Source of the DNA: AP-16 sp036395835
GTDB taxonomy: Bacteria; Pseudomonadota; Alphaproteobacteria; Rhizobiales; Xanthobacteraceae
Reading direction: 5' to 3'
Length of the DNA: 22,904 nt
NCBI GenBank assembly: GCA_036395835.1
Contig: DASWCW010000037.1
Location: forward strand, 1-22,904
The notes under the pieces are model-generated. The model was not told the origin of the DNA. It did no database searches and saw only the letters and a list, made by a program, of their open reading frames with translations. Both the position numbers and the translations under genes were made by a program. Positions 15,442-22,904 of this stretch are shown here, in pieces; within the stretch, counting starts at the first letter, position 1; every line of letters begins with the position of its first letter.

Positions 15442-16707
15442 CTACTCCCCGAGTTGGCGAAACACCAGCGAAGCATTGGTACCGCCAAAGCCGAATGAAT
15501 TCGAGAGCACGGTCTCGATCTCGCGCGGGTGCGCCCGGTGCGGGACCAGGTCCATCGGGGTCTCCACCGAGGGATTGTCGAGATTGATCGTGGGCGGCGC
15601 AACCTGATCCCGGATGGCCAACACCGAAAAGATCGCTTCCACCGCGCCGGCCGCTCCCAACAGATGCCCGATCGAGGATTTCGTGGACGACATCGAAATG
15701 CGGCTGGCGGCGTTGCCGACCAGGCGCTGCACCGCATCGAGCTCGATCTCGTCGCCCATCGGCGTCGAAGTGCCGTGGGCATTGATATAGTCGACGTCGG
15801 ACGCCGCGATGCCCGCCCGGCCGATGGCCTTCTTCATGCAGCGCAGCGCGCCGTCGCCGTCGGGGGCGGGCGCGGTGATGTGATGGGCGTCGCCGGACAG
15901 GCCGTAGCCGATCAATTCCGCATAGATGCGCGCCCCGCGACGCTTGGCGTGTTCGTATTCCTCCAGCACGACGACGCCGGCGCCCTCGCCCATGACGAAG
16001 CCGTCGCGGTCCTGATCGTAGGGCCGCGACGCGCGCGTGGGCGTGTCGTTGAACGAGGTCGAGAGCGCCCGGCAGGCGGCAAATCCCGCCAGCGACAGCC
16101 GATTGAGCGGGGATTCGGTGCCGCCCGCGAGCATGACGTCGGCATCGCCGAGCGCGATCAGACGCCCGGCGTCGCCGATCGCATGCGCTCCGGTGGAGCA
16201 GGCGGTGACGACCGCATGGTTCGGCCCCTTGAGCCCGAACTCGATCGACACGTAGCCGGCGGCAAGATTGATCAAGCGCCCGGGAATGAAGAACGGAGAG
16301 ACCCGGCGCGGGCCCTTTTCCTTCAGCACGATCGCGGTCTCGGCGATGCCTTCGACGCCGCCGATGCCGGAGCCGATGAGCACCCCGGTCGCGATCCGGT
16401 CGTCGTATTCGGTCGGCAGCCAGCCCGCGTCATCGAGCGCCTGCCGGGCGGCGCACATCGCATAGGCGATGAAATCGTCGACCTTGCGCTGCTCCTTGGG
16501 CTCCATCCATTGATCGGGATTGTAGGTGCCATCGGAGCCATCGCCGCGCGGAATCATGCAGGCGATCTTGGACGGCAGATCGGAGACGTCGAAGCTCTCG
16601 ATCCTGCGCGCGCCGCTTTCGCCGGCGAGCAGACGGCGCCAACTCGTCTCCACGCCGCACCCGAGCGGCGTCACCATTCCGACTCCCGTGATGACGACAC
16701 GTCTCAT
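15442..16707 (-). CDS. fabF: 3-oxoacyl-[acyl-carrier-protein] synthase II
   Basis: A 421-residue condensing enzyme that extends acyl-ACP with malonyl-ACP in type II fatty-acid synthesis. The catalytic triad is complete: C170 in TACSTGAHA, H311 in INAHGTSTPMGD and H348 in SSIGHLLGAAGA, with K343 nearby. The ATG at 16707 (MRRVVITGVGMVTPLG) gives the canonical N-terminus; an in-frame ATG 13 codons upstream is less likely. acpP lies 203 bp upstream on the same strand. That gap holds only a small 5-bp hairpin (16881-16893) that could be a weak attenuator. Length and motifs favour FabF over FabB. Confidence 0.97.
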   Translation of the reverse strand: MRRVVITGVGMVTPLGCGVETSWRRLLAGESGARRIESFDVSDLPSKIACMIPRGDGSDGTYNPDQWMEPKEQRKVDDFIAYAMCAARQALDDAGWLPTEYDDRIATGVLIGSGIGGVEGIAETAIVLKEKGPRRVSPFFIPGRLINLAAGYVSIEFGLKGPNHAVVTACSTGAHAIGDAGRLIALGDADVMLAGGTESPLNRLSLAGFAACRALSTSFNDTPTRASRPYDQDRDGFVMGEGAGVVVLEEYEHAKRRGARIYAELIGYGLSGDAHHITAPAPDGDGALRCMKKAIGRAGIAASDVDYINAHGTSTPMGDEIELDAVQRLVGNAASRISMSSTKSSIGHLLGAAGAVEAIFSVLAIRDQVAPPTINLDNPSVETPMDLVPHRAHPREIETVLSNSFGFGGTNASLVFRQLGE

Positions 16708-16910
16708 GTCCAGTATCCGGCTTTTCCGGGCGCGGCAGCCGGGCAAACCGTCCGGCCGAGGCGCCAGGCCAATGCACCGCGTGGAGACTTATTCCACACC
16801 GGCGGGCCGCAAGGAAAGCCGGCGCTGATCCTCGACCCTAGCCGCAGGAAAACCCCGGGCAGGCGCCGCTCGCGTTGTTGACGGTAAAACCGTGGAGCAC
16901 CGGGATTGGT

Positions 16911-17150
16911 TCAGCTCTTGGCGTTCTTTTCGAGAAACTTAACGGCATCGCCGACGGTGAGAATCGTTTCGGCGGCGTCGTCCGGGATCTCGCAGCCGAA
17001 TTCCTCCTCGAATGCCATCACCAGCTCGACCGTGTCGAGGCTGTCGGCACCGAGGTCGTCGATGAAGCTGGCACCCTCGGTCACCTTCTCGGGCTCGACC
17101 CCCAGATGCTCCACGACGATCTTCTTCACCCGCTCGGCAATGTCACTCAT
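16911..17150 (-). CDS. acpP: Acyl carrier protein
   Basis: A 79-residue acidic protein. The motif GADSLDTVELVM places the phosphopantetheine-bearing serine at residue 37. Helices I and III are recognisable (IAERVKKIVVEHLGV, then ETILTVGDAVKFLEKN). It carries growing acyl chains between FabD, FabG and FabF, all encoded here. GAGG about 10 nt before the ATG at 17150 is the ribosome site. The 233-bp gap to fabG (17151-17383) is long enough for an acpP promoter of its own, as expected for such an abundant protein, but I could not find a convincing pair of boxes in it. Confidence 0.98.
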   Translation of the reverse strand: MSDIAERVKKIVVEHLGVEPEKVTEGASFIDDLGADSLDTVELVMAFEEEFGCEIPDDAAETILTVGDAVKFLEKNAKS

Positions 17151-17383
17151 CGTCTAAACCTCATGCGTTTCGGAATGGGCACCTGGCATGATCCCGAACC
17201 GTGGCGACGCGGCCTCTTCGTGGTTTGACGCTGTGGCCGCACTGCGTGACGGGCCGATCGCATCGATCAGCCCCGCCGATCCGGTCGCCCCAGCCAAGCC
17301 GGGGATCGGTTACCATACTTCTCCCGCATTGGCCAGCGCGCCCGCCCTCACGTTGGAGCGGCAGAATCTGCATTGTTTGCCCG

Positions 17384-18121
17384 TCAAATCATGGCCATCC
17401 CGCCGTTGACGTGCAGCGTGTGGCCGGTCACGTAAGCGGCCTGCGTCGAGGCCAGGAACAGCACGGCAGCGGCGACCTCGTCGGCACTGCCCAGCCGGGC
17501 GGCCGGCACCGCCGCCAAGATCATCTCCCGCTGCTTCTGAGTCAGCGCCCGGGTCATGGCCGTATCGATGAAGCCGGGCGCCACGCAATTCACCGTGACG
17601 TTGCGGGAGGCGACCTCATGGGCGAGCGCCTTGGTCATGCCGATCAGTCCGGCTTTGGCCGCGGCGTAATTGCCCTGCCCGGCATTGCCGGTGACGCCGA
17701 CGACGGAGGTGATGCCGATGATCCTGCCGTAGCGCCGGCGCATCATGCCGCGGACCGCGGCCCGCGTCAGCCGGAACGCGGCACTCAGATCCACCGCCAT
17801 CACCTGATCCCAATCCTCATCGCTCAGGCGCACGAAAATATTGTCTCGGGTGACGCCCGCGTTGTTGACGAGAATATCGATTTGCCCCAGCGCCTCCTCG
17901 GCGCGCGGCACCAGCGTCTCGACTTCATCCTTGGCCGCGAGATTGCACGGCAGCACGTGGACGCGCTCGGCGAGATCGCCGGCAAGCGCTTCCAGGGCAT
18001 CACGACGCGTGCCGGAAATCGCCACTGCGGCGCCGTGCCGGTGCAGCGCCCGCGCAATCGCCTCGCCGATGCCGCCGCTCGCGCCGGTCACCAGGGCGTT
18101 CTTGCCGGTGAGATCCAACAT
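17384..18121 (-). CDS. fabG: 3-oxoacyl-[acyl-carrier-protein] reductase
   Basis: A 245-residue short-chain dehydrogenase that reduces 3-oxoacyl-ACP with NADPH. Visible features are the Rossmann motif TGASGGIG at 12-19, NNAG at 86-89, catalytic Ser139, and Tyr152 with Lys156 in NYAAAKAG. The C-terminal VNGGMAMI is a classic FabG ending. Position 111 is Asp (VMAVDLSAAF), where most family members have the tetrad Asn (..vNL..). AAGGA lies about 9 nt before the ATG at 18121. It sits between fabD and acpP, which together with its length makes FabG far more likely than another SDR. Confidence 0.96.
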   Translation of the reverse strand: MLDLTGKNALVTGASGGIGEAIARALHRHGAAVAISGTRRDALEALAGDLAERVHVLPCNLAAKDEVETLVPRAEEALGQIDILVNNAGVTRDNIFVRLSDEDWDQVMAVDLSAAFRLTRAAVRGMMRRRYGRIIGITSVVGVTGNAGQGNYAAAKAGLIGMTKALAHEVASRNVTVNCVAPGFIDTAMTRALTQKQREMILAAVPAARLGSADEVAAAVLFLASTQAAYVTGHTLHVNGGMAMI

Positions 18122-18180
18122 GTTTCGAGATCCTTGTGTCGGAGCCGCCGGCGACCGGAAGCGATGGTCCGCGATCGGGA

Positions 18181-19143
18181 TCAGGTCGTGACGTTGAGCG
18201 CACTGCGCGCGGCTTGCAGCGCACTCAGGTCCGCCGGCGCGCCGACCGCGATGCCGACGGCAGAATCGGCGATGCGCCTGACGAGCCCCGACAGCACTTT
18301 TCCGGCGCCGACCTCATAGAATGTCCGCACCCCCGAGCTCGCCATGAAGCTTACGGATTCGCGCCAGCGCACCGTGCCCGTCACCTGCTCGATCAGCCGC
18401 CGCACGATTTCCTCGGGCGCGGTCACCGGCCGGGCCGTCACGTTGCAAACCAGGGGCACGGCCGGCGGCCTGACGGTCACGCCGCCCAGCGCTTCGGCCA
18501 TCGCCTCGGCCGCGGGTCGCATCAGCGCGCAATGGAACGGTGCCGATACCGGAAGCATCAGCGCGCGTTTGGCGCCCTTGGTCTTGGCGATCTCGATCGC
18601 GCGCTCGACTGCCGCCTTGTCCCCCGACACGACGACTTGGCCGCCGCCGTTGTCGTTCGCGGCCTCGCAGACCTGATCCTGCGCCGCTTCGACCGCGATC
18701 GCGGCAGCCGCTTCCAGGTCGAGCCCCAGAAGCGCCGCCATGGCTCCGGCGCCGACCGGAACCGCGCGTTGCATGGCGCGGCCGCGAATGCGCAGCAGCC
18801 GCGCGGCATCGCCGAGCGTGAGCGAGCCGGCCGCGGCGAGCGCCGAATATTCGCCCAGCGAATGGCCGGCGACGAAGGCGGCCTCGCGCTCGAGCTTCAT
18901 GCCCGCTTCCGTTTCCAGGGCGCGCACCGCGGCAAGCGACACCGCCATGAGCCCAGGCTGCGCGTTCTCGGTCAGGGTCAGCGTCTCGGGGGGGCCCTCC
19001 CACAGGATCGTGGAGAGCTTTTCGCCGAGCGCGGCATCGACTTCGGCGAAGACGGCCCGGCATACCGGAAAGGTATCGGCAAGGGCCTTGCCCATGCCGA
19101 CCGCTTGGCTGCCTTGGCCTGGAAAGATGAATGCAACCGACAT
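18181..19143 (-). CDS. fabD: Malonyl-CoA:ACP transacylase
   Basis: A 320-residue enzyme that loads malonyl from CoA onto ACP. Motifs are FIFPGQGSQAVGMG at 5-18, nucleophile Ser95 in GHSLGEYSALAA, and catalytic His204 in PVSAPFHCALM. The C-terminal YEVGAGKVLSGLVRRI is also typical. GGGGA lies about 5 nt before the ATG at 19143. It is the first gene of the minus-strand fab series, 59 bp before fabG, and diverges from rpsF. A TTGACA -35 lies just upstream. Confidence 0.97.
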   Translation of the reverse strand: MSVAFIFPGQGSQAVGMGKALADTFPVCRAVFAEVDAALGEKLSTILWEGPPETLTLTENAQPGLMAVSLAAVRALETEAGMKLEREAAFVAGHSLGEYSALAAAGSLTLGDAARLLRIRGRAMQRAVPVGAGAMAALLGLDLEAAAAIAVEAAQDQVCEAANDNGGGQVVVSGDKAAVERAIEIAKTKGAKRALMLPVSAPFHCALMRPAAEAMAEALGGVTVRPPAVPLVCNVTARPVTAPEEIVRRLIEQVTGTVRWRESVSFMASSGVRTFYEVGAGKVLSGLVRRIADSAVGIAVGAPADLSALQAARSALNVTT

Positions 19144-19163
19144 TGAATCCCCGAGGTCGGGCC

Positions 19164-19192
19164 GTAAGACACCGGGTACCCCCCGATGTCAA
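19164..19192 (-). promoter_or_regulatory. Candidate promoter for fabD
   Basis: On the minus strand a perfect TTGACA (19187-19192, preceded by C, as favoured in Alphaproteobacteria) is followed after 17 bp by TCTTAC (19164-19169), a weak -10. The predicted leader is only about 15 nt. The strong -35 makes this plausible; the -10 lowers confidence. Confidence 0.4.
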
Positions 19193-19308
19193 GGCGCAGG
19201 AAAAAGCTCGGAGGACCCTCGAATTCCGCGGGTGAGGCGAAGAGAAACCTATCCGGGGTCGCACACGGAAGTTGCGGCGGTTTTGCCGGCGAACCAGGTC
19301 ACCTCAGC

Positions 19309-19336
19309 TTGTCTTTTCCGGCAGAGTGCGTATAAG
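19309..19336 (+). promoter_or_regulatory. Candidate sigma70 promoter for rpsF-rpsR
   Basis: TTGTCT (19309-19314, preceded by C) and TATAAG (19331-19336) are 16 bp apart. The -10 is 5/6 and the -35 4/6 to consensus. This would give a leader of roughly 170 nt before rpsF, long enough for an autoregulatory RNA structure. Confidence 0.45.
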
Positions 19337-19438
19337 CCCGACTTTCCGCTCGATCCCGGCCGGGAGCTGAACGGACGGCCGTTTGAAAACGCGGCAGGGC
19401 CGACGGCCCGGCGTCCCGTGTTCCCGCACCTCGGGCGT

Positions 19439-19459
19439 TCGAGCCTTCCCGAGGCTCGA
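19439..19459 (+). promoter_or_regulatory. Leader hairpin upstream of rpsF
   Basis: A perfect 7-bp stem, TCGAGCC and GGCTCGA, with loop TTCCCGA ends 53 nt before the rpsF ATG, inside the predicted transcript. rpsF leaders in many bacteria carry an S6:S18-binding RNA for autoregulation. I cannot confirm that this hairpin belongs to that motif. Confidence 0.35.
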
Positions 19460-19512
19460 GCTGGCTTGGCGCCGGACGACGGAAGCGCGTTTGACCAAAG
19501 GAAGGGCGCTCC

Positions 19513-19938
19513 ATGCCGCTTTACGAACACGTCTACCTTGCGCGCCAGGATCTCGGCGCGCAGCAGGTCGACGAATTGACCAACCAGTACAAGGCCGTGC
19601 TCGAGCAGATGGGCGGCAAGGTCGCCAAGGCCGAGTACTGGGGGGTCAAGTCGCTGACCTATCGCATTCGCAAGAACCGCAAGGCGCATTTCACGCTGCT
19701 GAACCTCGATGCACCGCCCGCCGCCGTGGCGGAGGTCGAGCGCCAGGAGCGCCTCAACGAGGACGTGCTGCGCTATCTGACGGTCCGCGTCGAGACGCAC
19801 GAGGAAGGCCCGTCCGCCATGATGCGCAAGGTCGACCGCGACCGCGACCGCGATGAGCGGCGCGGCGAGCGCCGGCGCGACCGCGAACCGCGCGGCCCGC
19901 GTGAAGGCGCCGAAGAAGCCGAAACGGTCGAGGAGTGA
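19513..19938 (+). CDS. rpsF: 30S ribosomal protein S6
   Basis: A 141-residue S6 with the normal ~100-residue RRM-like core (PLYEHVYLARQDL, AEYWGVKSLTYRIRKNRKAHF, LNEDVLRYLTVRVE). A highly charged tail of about 35 residues, rich in Asp/Arg then Glu, follows; such tails are common in Alphaproteobacteria. S6 binds S18 and 16S rRNA in the platform of the 30S subunit. GGAAGG precedes the ATG at 19513. Its stop lies 5 bp before the rpsR ATG, with the rpsR ribosome site (AGGAG) inside the end of rpsF. Confidence 0.98.
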   Translation: MPLYEHVYLARQDLGAQQVDELTNQYKAVLEQMGGKVAKAEYWGVKSLTYRIRKNRKAHFTLLNLDAPPAAVAEVERQERLNEDVLRYLTVRVETHEEGPSAMMRKVDRDRDRDERRGERRRDREPRGPREGAEEAETVEE

Positions 19939-19943
19939 GGGCG

Positions 19944-20189
19944 ATGAGTCTTTCCCAGGTTTCGTCCCGCCGCCCGTTCTTTCGCCGCCGCAAGACTTGT
20001 CCGTTCTCCGGCGCCAATGCGCCGAAGATCGATTACAAGGATGTAAAGCTGCTGCAGCGCTACATCTCCGAGCGCGGCAAGATCGTGCCCAGCCGGATCA
20101 CGGCGGTTTCCGCCAACAAGCAGCGCGAGCTGTCGAAAGCGATCAAGCGCGCGCGCTTCCTCGGATTGTTGCCGTTCGTGATCCACTGA
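19944..20189 (+). CDS. rpsR: 30S ribosomal protein S18
   Basis: An 81-residue S18 with RRPFFRRRKTCPFSG, APKIDYKDVKLLQRYISERG, KIVPSRITAVSANKQREL and the ending IKRARFLGLLPFVIH. The ATG at 19944 is preferred over a GTG at 19935 because AGGAG (19931-19935) lies 8 nt before it and the length matches relatives. The partner S6 is encoded immediately upstream. A gap of 156 bp to the DUF2232 gene shows no recognisable feature. Confidence 0.97.
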   Translation: MSLSQVSSRRPFFRRRKTCPFSGANAPKIDYKDVKLLQRYISERGKIVPSRITAVSANKQRELSKAIKRARFLGLLPFVIH

Positions 20190-20345
20190 TCGCGGGTTGT
20201 GCCGCGCGAACGGTGTCGAGAGAGTTCACGGGTTGAGGCGGGCAACGATCCGCTTCTAACCGCTCCGGCGAGCCTCCGCGATTGCGGCGGCCGCCAAGTT
20301 CGGATCCGGCGCGCCGAGACGGCGGCCGGGAGCGGGACAGCTGAG

Positions 20346-21317
20346 ATGCTTCAGGTTCTCCTGATCGGGCTGGCGGCGGGATTGGCGGCAGCGTTGCTGT
20401 TCGCCTCGCTGGTCACGGGCTCGCTGTTCTCATTCCTGCTGTTCTATCTCGCGCCGCTGCCCGTCATGATCGCCGGGCTCGGCTGGAGCCATTTCGCGGC
20501 ATTGATTGCCGCGCTCACGGCCGCCGCGAGCCTGGCCGCAGCGTTCGGCGGCTTTCTGTTCGCGGCCTTCCTGCTCGGCTTGGCGCTGCCGGCGTGGTGG
20601 CTCACCTATCTTGCGCTCCTGGCGCGGCCGGCTCCCGCCCGTCCCGAAGCATTGGAATGGTACCCGGTCGGCCGGCTCGTGCTGTGGGCCGCGCTGCTCG
20701 GGGCATTGGGGATCATTCTCGCCATCCCGACGTTCGGAACCGACGCGGAGAGCTTTCAGTCCGGCGTCCGGCATGCGTTCGATCGACTGCTGCACGCCGA
20801 GATGAATGCGGCTTCGGACGCGCAGCTGACGCTGCCGGGAATCGTCGATCCGGAGCGCTTTCTGGATTTTCTCGTGATCGTGACGCCGCCGGCGGCGGCC
20901 GTGGTGTCGACGGTGACGACCTTGGCAAACCTCTGGCTCGCCGGTCGCATCGTGAAGCTGTCCGGTCGGCTGAGGCGGCCGTGGCCCGATCTGGGCACGA
21001 CGGCATTGCCGCGCTATGCGGCGGCCCTGCTCGCCGCCGCGATGGGCGGCGCGCTGGTCGGCGACCTCATCGGCATCGTGGCCGGCGTGCTCACGGCTAG
21101 TCTGTTGGTCGCCTATGCGCTGGTCGGGCTCGCGGTGCTGCACGCGACGACGCGCGGCATCAACGGGCGCGGCTTCGTTCTTGCCGGCATTTATGCGGCA
21201 GTTGGCGTGTTCGGATGGCCGGCGCTGCTCCTCTCGCTCTTGGGCCTGGCCGATCTCGCGCTTGATTTTCGTCGCCGCGCGGCCAAGCGGCGCGGGCTGC
21301 CCGAGACGCGAACGTGA
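20346..21317 (+). CDS. DUF2232-family membrane protein
   Basis: A 323-residue, strongly hydrophobic protein with about eight to nine predicted membrane spans and few charges until its basic C-terminus (FRRRAAKRRGLPETRT). Its place between rpsR and rplI is characteristic of DUF2232 proteins in Rhizobiales, and size and topology agree. The function of this family in Alphaproteobacteria is not established; the location suggests cotranscription with ribosomal genes rather than a ribosomal role. The start was set at the ATG at 20346 (MLQVLLIGLAAGLA) because the open frame upstream is not hydrophobic and overlaps the gap. No catalytic motif is evident. Confidence 0.85.
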   Translation: MLQVLLIGLAAGLAAALLFASLVTGSLFSFLLFYLAPLPVMIAGLGWSHFAALIAALTAAASLAAAFGGFLFAAFLLGLALPAWWLTYLALLARPAPARPEALEWYPVGRLVLWAALLGALGIILAIPTFGTDAESFQSGVRHAFDRLLHAEMNAASDAQLTLPGIVDPERFLDFLVIVTPPAAAVVSTVTTLANLWLAGRIVKLSGRLRRPWPDLGTTALPRYAAALLAAAMGGALVGDLIGIVAGVLTASLLVAYALVGLAVLHATTRGINGRGFVLAGIYAAVGVFGWPALLLSLLGLADLALDFRRRAAKRRGLPETRT

Positions 21318-21360
21318 TGCGACCTGCTTTTGTTGCGACCGAAACAATGGAGAACACCCG

Positions 21361-21960
21361 ATGGAAGTGATTCTGCTGGAACGCGTCGCCAAGCTCGGCC
21401 AGATCGGCGACGTGGTGCGCGTCAAGGACGGCTATGCCCGCAACTTCCTGCTGTCCAAAGGCAAGGCGTTGCGCGCAACGCAGGAAAACAAGACGCGATT
21501 CGAATCGATGAAATCCCAACTCGAGGCGCGCAATCTCGAGCTGCGAAGCGAGGCGGAAAAGGTCGCGCAGAAGCTCGAGGGGCGCTCGTTCGCGGTGCTG
21601 CGCCAAGCCGCCGAGTCCGGCCAACTCTACGGCTCGGTGTCGGCCCGCGACCTCACGGTGCTGTTCGCCGAAGGCGGATTTACCGTCGATCGCGCCCAGA
21701 TCGAGCTGCATGCCCCGATCAAGGCGATCGGACTGCACAAGGTGCCGGTTGCGCTCCATCCGGAAGTCGGCGTGACGGTCACGGTCAACGTGGCGCGAAG
21801 CGCGGAGGAAGCCGAGCGTCTGGGTCGCGGCGAAGGCGTCCTGGGGCCGGAACGTCAGGAGCAAGTCGAACCGGCACCGGAGGTCGGCGCCGAAAAATTC
21901 TTCGAAAAACCCGAAACGCTCGAAGGCGATCAGGGCGAGGGCGCCGAGAAGGCCGGCTGA
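21361..21960 (+). CDS. rplI: 50S ribosomal protein L9
   Basis: A 199-residue L9. The N-terminal domain is textbook (MEVILLERVAKLGQIGDVVRVKDGYARNFL split over residues 1-30), followed by the long connecting helix (about 40-75) and the C-terminal rRNA-binding domain (GQLYGSVSARDL, HAPIKAIGLHKVPVALHPEV). The last ~45 residues form an acidic Glu/Pro/Gly tail, longer than in E. coli (149 residues) but usual for Rhizobiales. GGAG lies about 8 nt before the ATG at 21361. Its last 31 bases overlap the end of the convergent cytochrome-like gene. Confidence 0.97.
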   Translation: MEVILLERVAKLGQIGDVVRVKDGYARNFLLSKGKALRATQENKTRFESMKSQLEARNLELRSEAEKVAQKLEGRSFAVLRQAAESGQLYGSVSARDLTVLFAEGGFTVDRAQIELHAPIKAIGLHKVPVALHPEVGVTVTVNVARSAEEAERLGRGEGVLGPERQEQVEPAPEVGAEKFFEKPETLEGDQGEGAEKAG

Positions 21961-22766
21961 TCGCCCGGGTCCGCGCGCCGCCGCACCGGCCGAGCCGGCT
22001 CGGCGGGCGCCGCGGCGCGGACTTGGCCGCTCTCAACGGCATTTTCGGTCTGCGGGCCGCTTTCCGGCTGCGAAGCGGTTTCCGCGGGCTTTGTTTCCCC
22101 GGCTTGCCGAGCGGGGGTCGGTTCGGGAGTCCGAGCCGCAACGGAGTCGGATGGCTGGGCCGGGATGGATTCAGGGGGCCGAGCCGGCTGGGACTCCGAT
22201 CCGCGAGTCGCCGTCGCGGGTTGCTCCAATTTCTTCGACCGGCTCGGCAAAGCGGGCTCGCTCGGATGATCCGTCTGCTGGCGCCGCTTCGAGGCGGGTC
22301 CCGGGCGCCCGTGATCGCTCCCCGCACCGGCTTGCTCGCCACTCGTCGTTTCATTGCTTTTGATTTCGCCAGGAGGGCGGGGGCCGGCTTCTTCCGGGGC
22401 CGCTTCCTCGCCGCGGGAGCGACGCTTGCCGCCTTGCTCGCTCGCGGTGCCAGCCGCGGTCGATTGCGGCTCGGTCGATGGCTTTTCCTTGGGGCGGCGG
22501 CCATTGCCGACGACGGACAGAAGATAGGTGGCGACCTGGTTCGCCGGGCCGGGACCGGTCGTATAGTGCTGGCGCAGAAGCGCCATCAGGTCCGATGAGT
22601 TCAACCCATAGGCAAGGCCCTGGGCGCTGCGATGGCAGCCCGAACAATCGGCAGCGAAAATGGCCGGGCCGGATTTGCCTCGCTCCAGGTCCTCGGCGCG
22701 CGACGCGGGGGCGCTAAGGCCGATGAGCCCCAGGACGAGCAGCGAATAGCGGCCGATTGCGGACAA
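21930..22766 (-). CDS. c-type cytochrome-like exported protein with long disordered tail
   Basis: A 278-residue protein. A signal peptide ends near ASRA (residue 24). A short haem module follows (about 25-90) with one CxxCH site, CSGCH at 41-45, and HYTTG at 67-71 where a distal ligand (H67 or M61) could lie. From about residue 92 the protein is low complexity, rich in Pro, Glu, Ala, Ser and Arg, and probably disordered. I recall similar short one-haem proteins with LREHYTT-type motifs in Bradyrhizobium; no function is known to me. The start is TTG at 22766: it has GGGAGG 6 nt upstream and yields the signal peptide, while the nearby ATG (22771) is in another frame and too close to that site. 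It converges on rplI and overlaps it by 31 bp. Confidence 0.78.
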   Translation of the reverse strand: MSAIGRYSLLVLGLIGLSAPASRAEDLERGKSGPAIFAADCSGCHRSAQGLAYGLNSSDLMALLRQHYTTGPGPANQVATYLLSVVGNGRRPKEKPSTEPQSTAAGTASEQGGKRRSRGEEAAPEEAGPRPPGEIKSNETTSGEQAGAGSDHGRPGPASKRRQQTDHPSEPALPSRSKKLEQPATATRGSESQPARPPESIPAQPSDSVAARTPEPTPARQAGETKPAETASQPESGPQTENAVESGQVRAAAPAEPARPVRRRADPGDQPAFSAPSP

Positions 22767-22772
22767 GGCATG

Positions 22773-22778
22773 CCTCCC
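22773..22778 (-). promoter_or_regulatory. Ribosome binding site supporting a TTG start
   Basis: GGGAGG on the minus strand ends 6 nt before the TTG at 22766 of the cytochrome-like gene. It decides in favour of TTG over an out-of-frame ATG at 22771, which lies only one base after the site. The remaining bases to 22904 hold no gene I can support. Confidence 0.6.
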
Positions 22779-22904
22779 GGCGGATCGCTTTCGATTGGGG
22801 GAACCGGGCTGCCGCCATGAGCGTCCCCCCCGAGCACCTCGACCTTTAGCGCATAATGGGGCGAATGTGAGCCGATTTCCGCCCTGCCGGCGCCCCGGAT
22901 TGCG

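Larger units (their letters stand above)
19144..19512. other. 369-bp divergent control region between fabD and rpsF
   Basis: No gene is apparent. It carries candidate promoters for both directions and, near rpsF, a stable hairpin; these are listed separately. Short open frames here have no coding character. Confidence 0.7.

Noticed and set aside
17151..17383. Promoter for acpP built on a TTGACG at the end of fabG
   Set aside because: No acceptable -10 lies 16-18 bp downstream of it; a TATGGT further on lacks a -35.
22601..22837. 78-codon minus-strand frame with an ATG near the cytochrome-like gene start
   Set aside because: It overlaps the signal peptide and haem region in another frame and has no conserved features; the ribosome site fits the TTG frame better.

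Overview
This is a GC-rich stretch of bacterial chromosome, mostly housekeeping genes. Several traits point to Alphaproteobacteria, order Hyphomicrobiales (Rhizobiales), near Bradyrhizobiaceae/Xanthobacteraceae. They are the order fabD-fabG-acpP-fabF-mltG-yicC-gmk facing lptG-lptD-surA-pdxA-rsmA, the block rpsF-rpsR-DUF2232-rplI, the charged tails on S6 and L9, and a palindromic intergenic element whose chance translation contains the peptide MAGLVPAIHV. The assignment rests on recalled gene order and family traits, not on a database search.

Left part (1-5224). A small gene of unknown function runs off the left edge on the minus strand. ndk and a YjbE-type terC form a minus-strand pair behind a good sigma70-like promoter. 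A plus-strand lipoprotein with a BamE-like segment follows. An mgtC/sapB-family gene with visibly lower GC comes next, and directly upstream of it lies a tandem array of three 39-bp units that each carry a hairpin. holC and pepA, 11 bp apart, complete a minus-strand pair.

Centre (5225-12252). A 409-bp gene-free region separates pepA from a tightly packed plus-strand operon: lptG (LPS export permease), lptD (outer-membrane LPS translocon), surA (periplasmic chaperone), pdxA (vitamin B6) and rsmA (16S rRNA dimethylase). The partner permease gene lptF, normally between pepA and lptG in relatives, is not there. The rsmA/gmk junction holds a 90-bp compound palindrome whose two arms differ only by base-pair-preserving changes.

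Right part (12253-22904). A long minus-strand series encodes fatty-acid initiation and elongation (fabD, fabG, acpP, fabF), the murein terminase mltG, the RNase yicC and guanylate kinase gmk. Divergently, rpsF, rpsR, a multi-membrane-span DUF2232 protein and rplI run on the plus strand. A c-type cytochrome-like gene with a long disordered tail converges on rplI and overlaps its end.

Together the window covers envelope biogenesis (LPS export, OMP chaperone, peptidoglycan length control, fatty acids), ribosome assembly, nucleotide metabolism and a few small accessory genes. I see no phage, transposase, CRISPR, rRNA or tRNA, and no clear multi-gene novel system. The points most worth a second look are the missing lptF, the hairpin array at mgtC, the covarying palindrome and the cytochrome-like gene.
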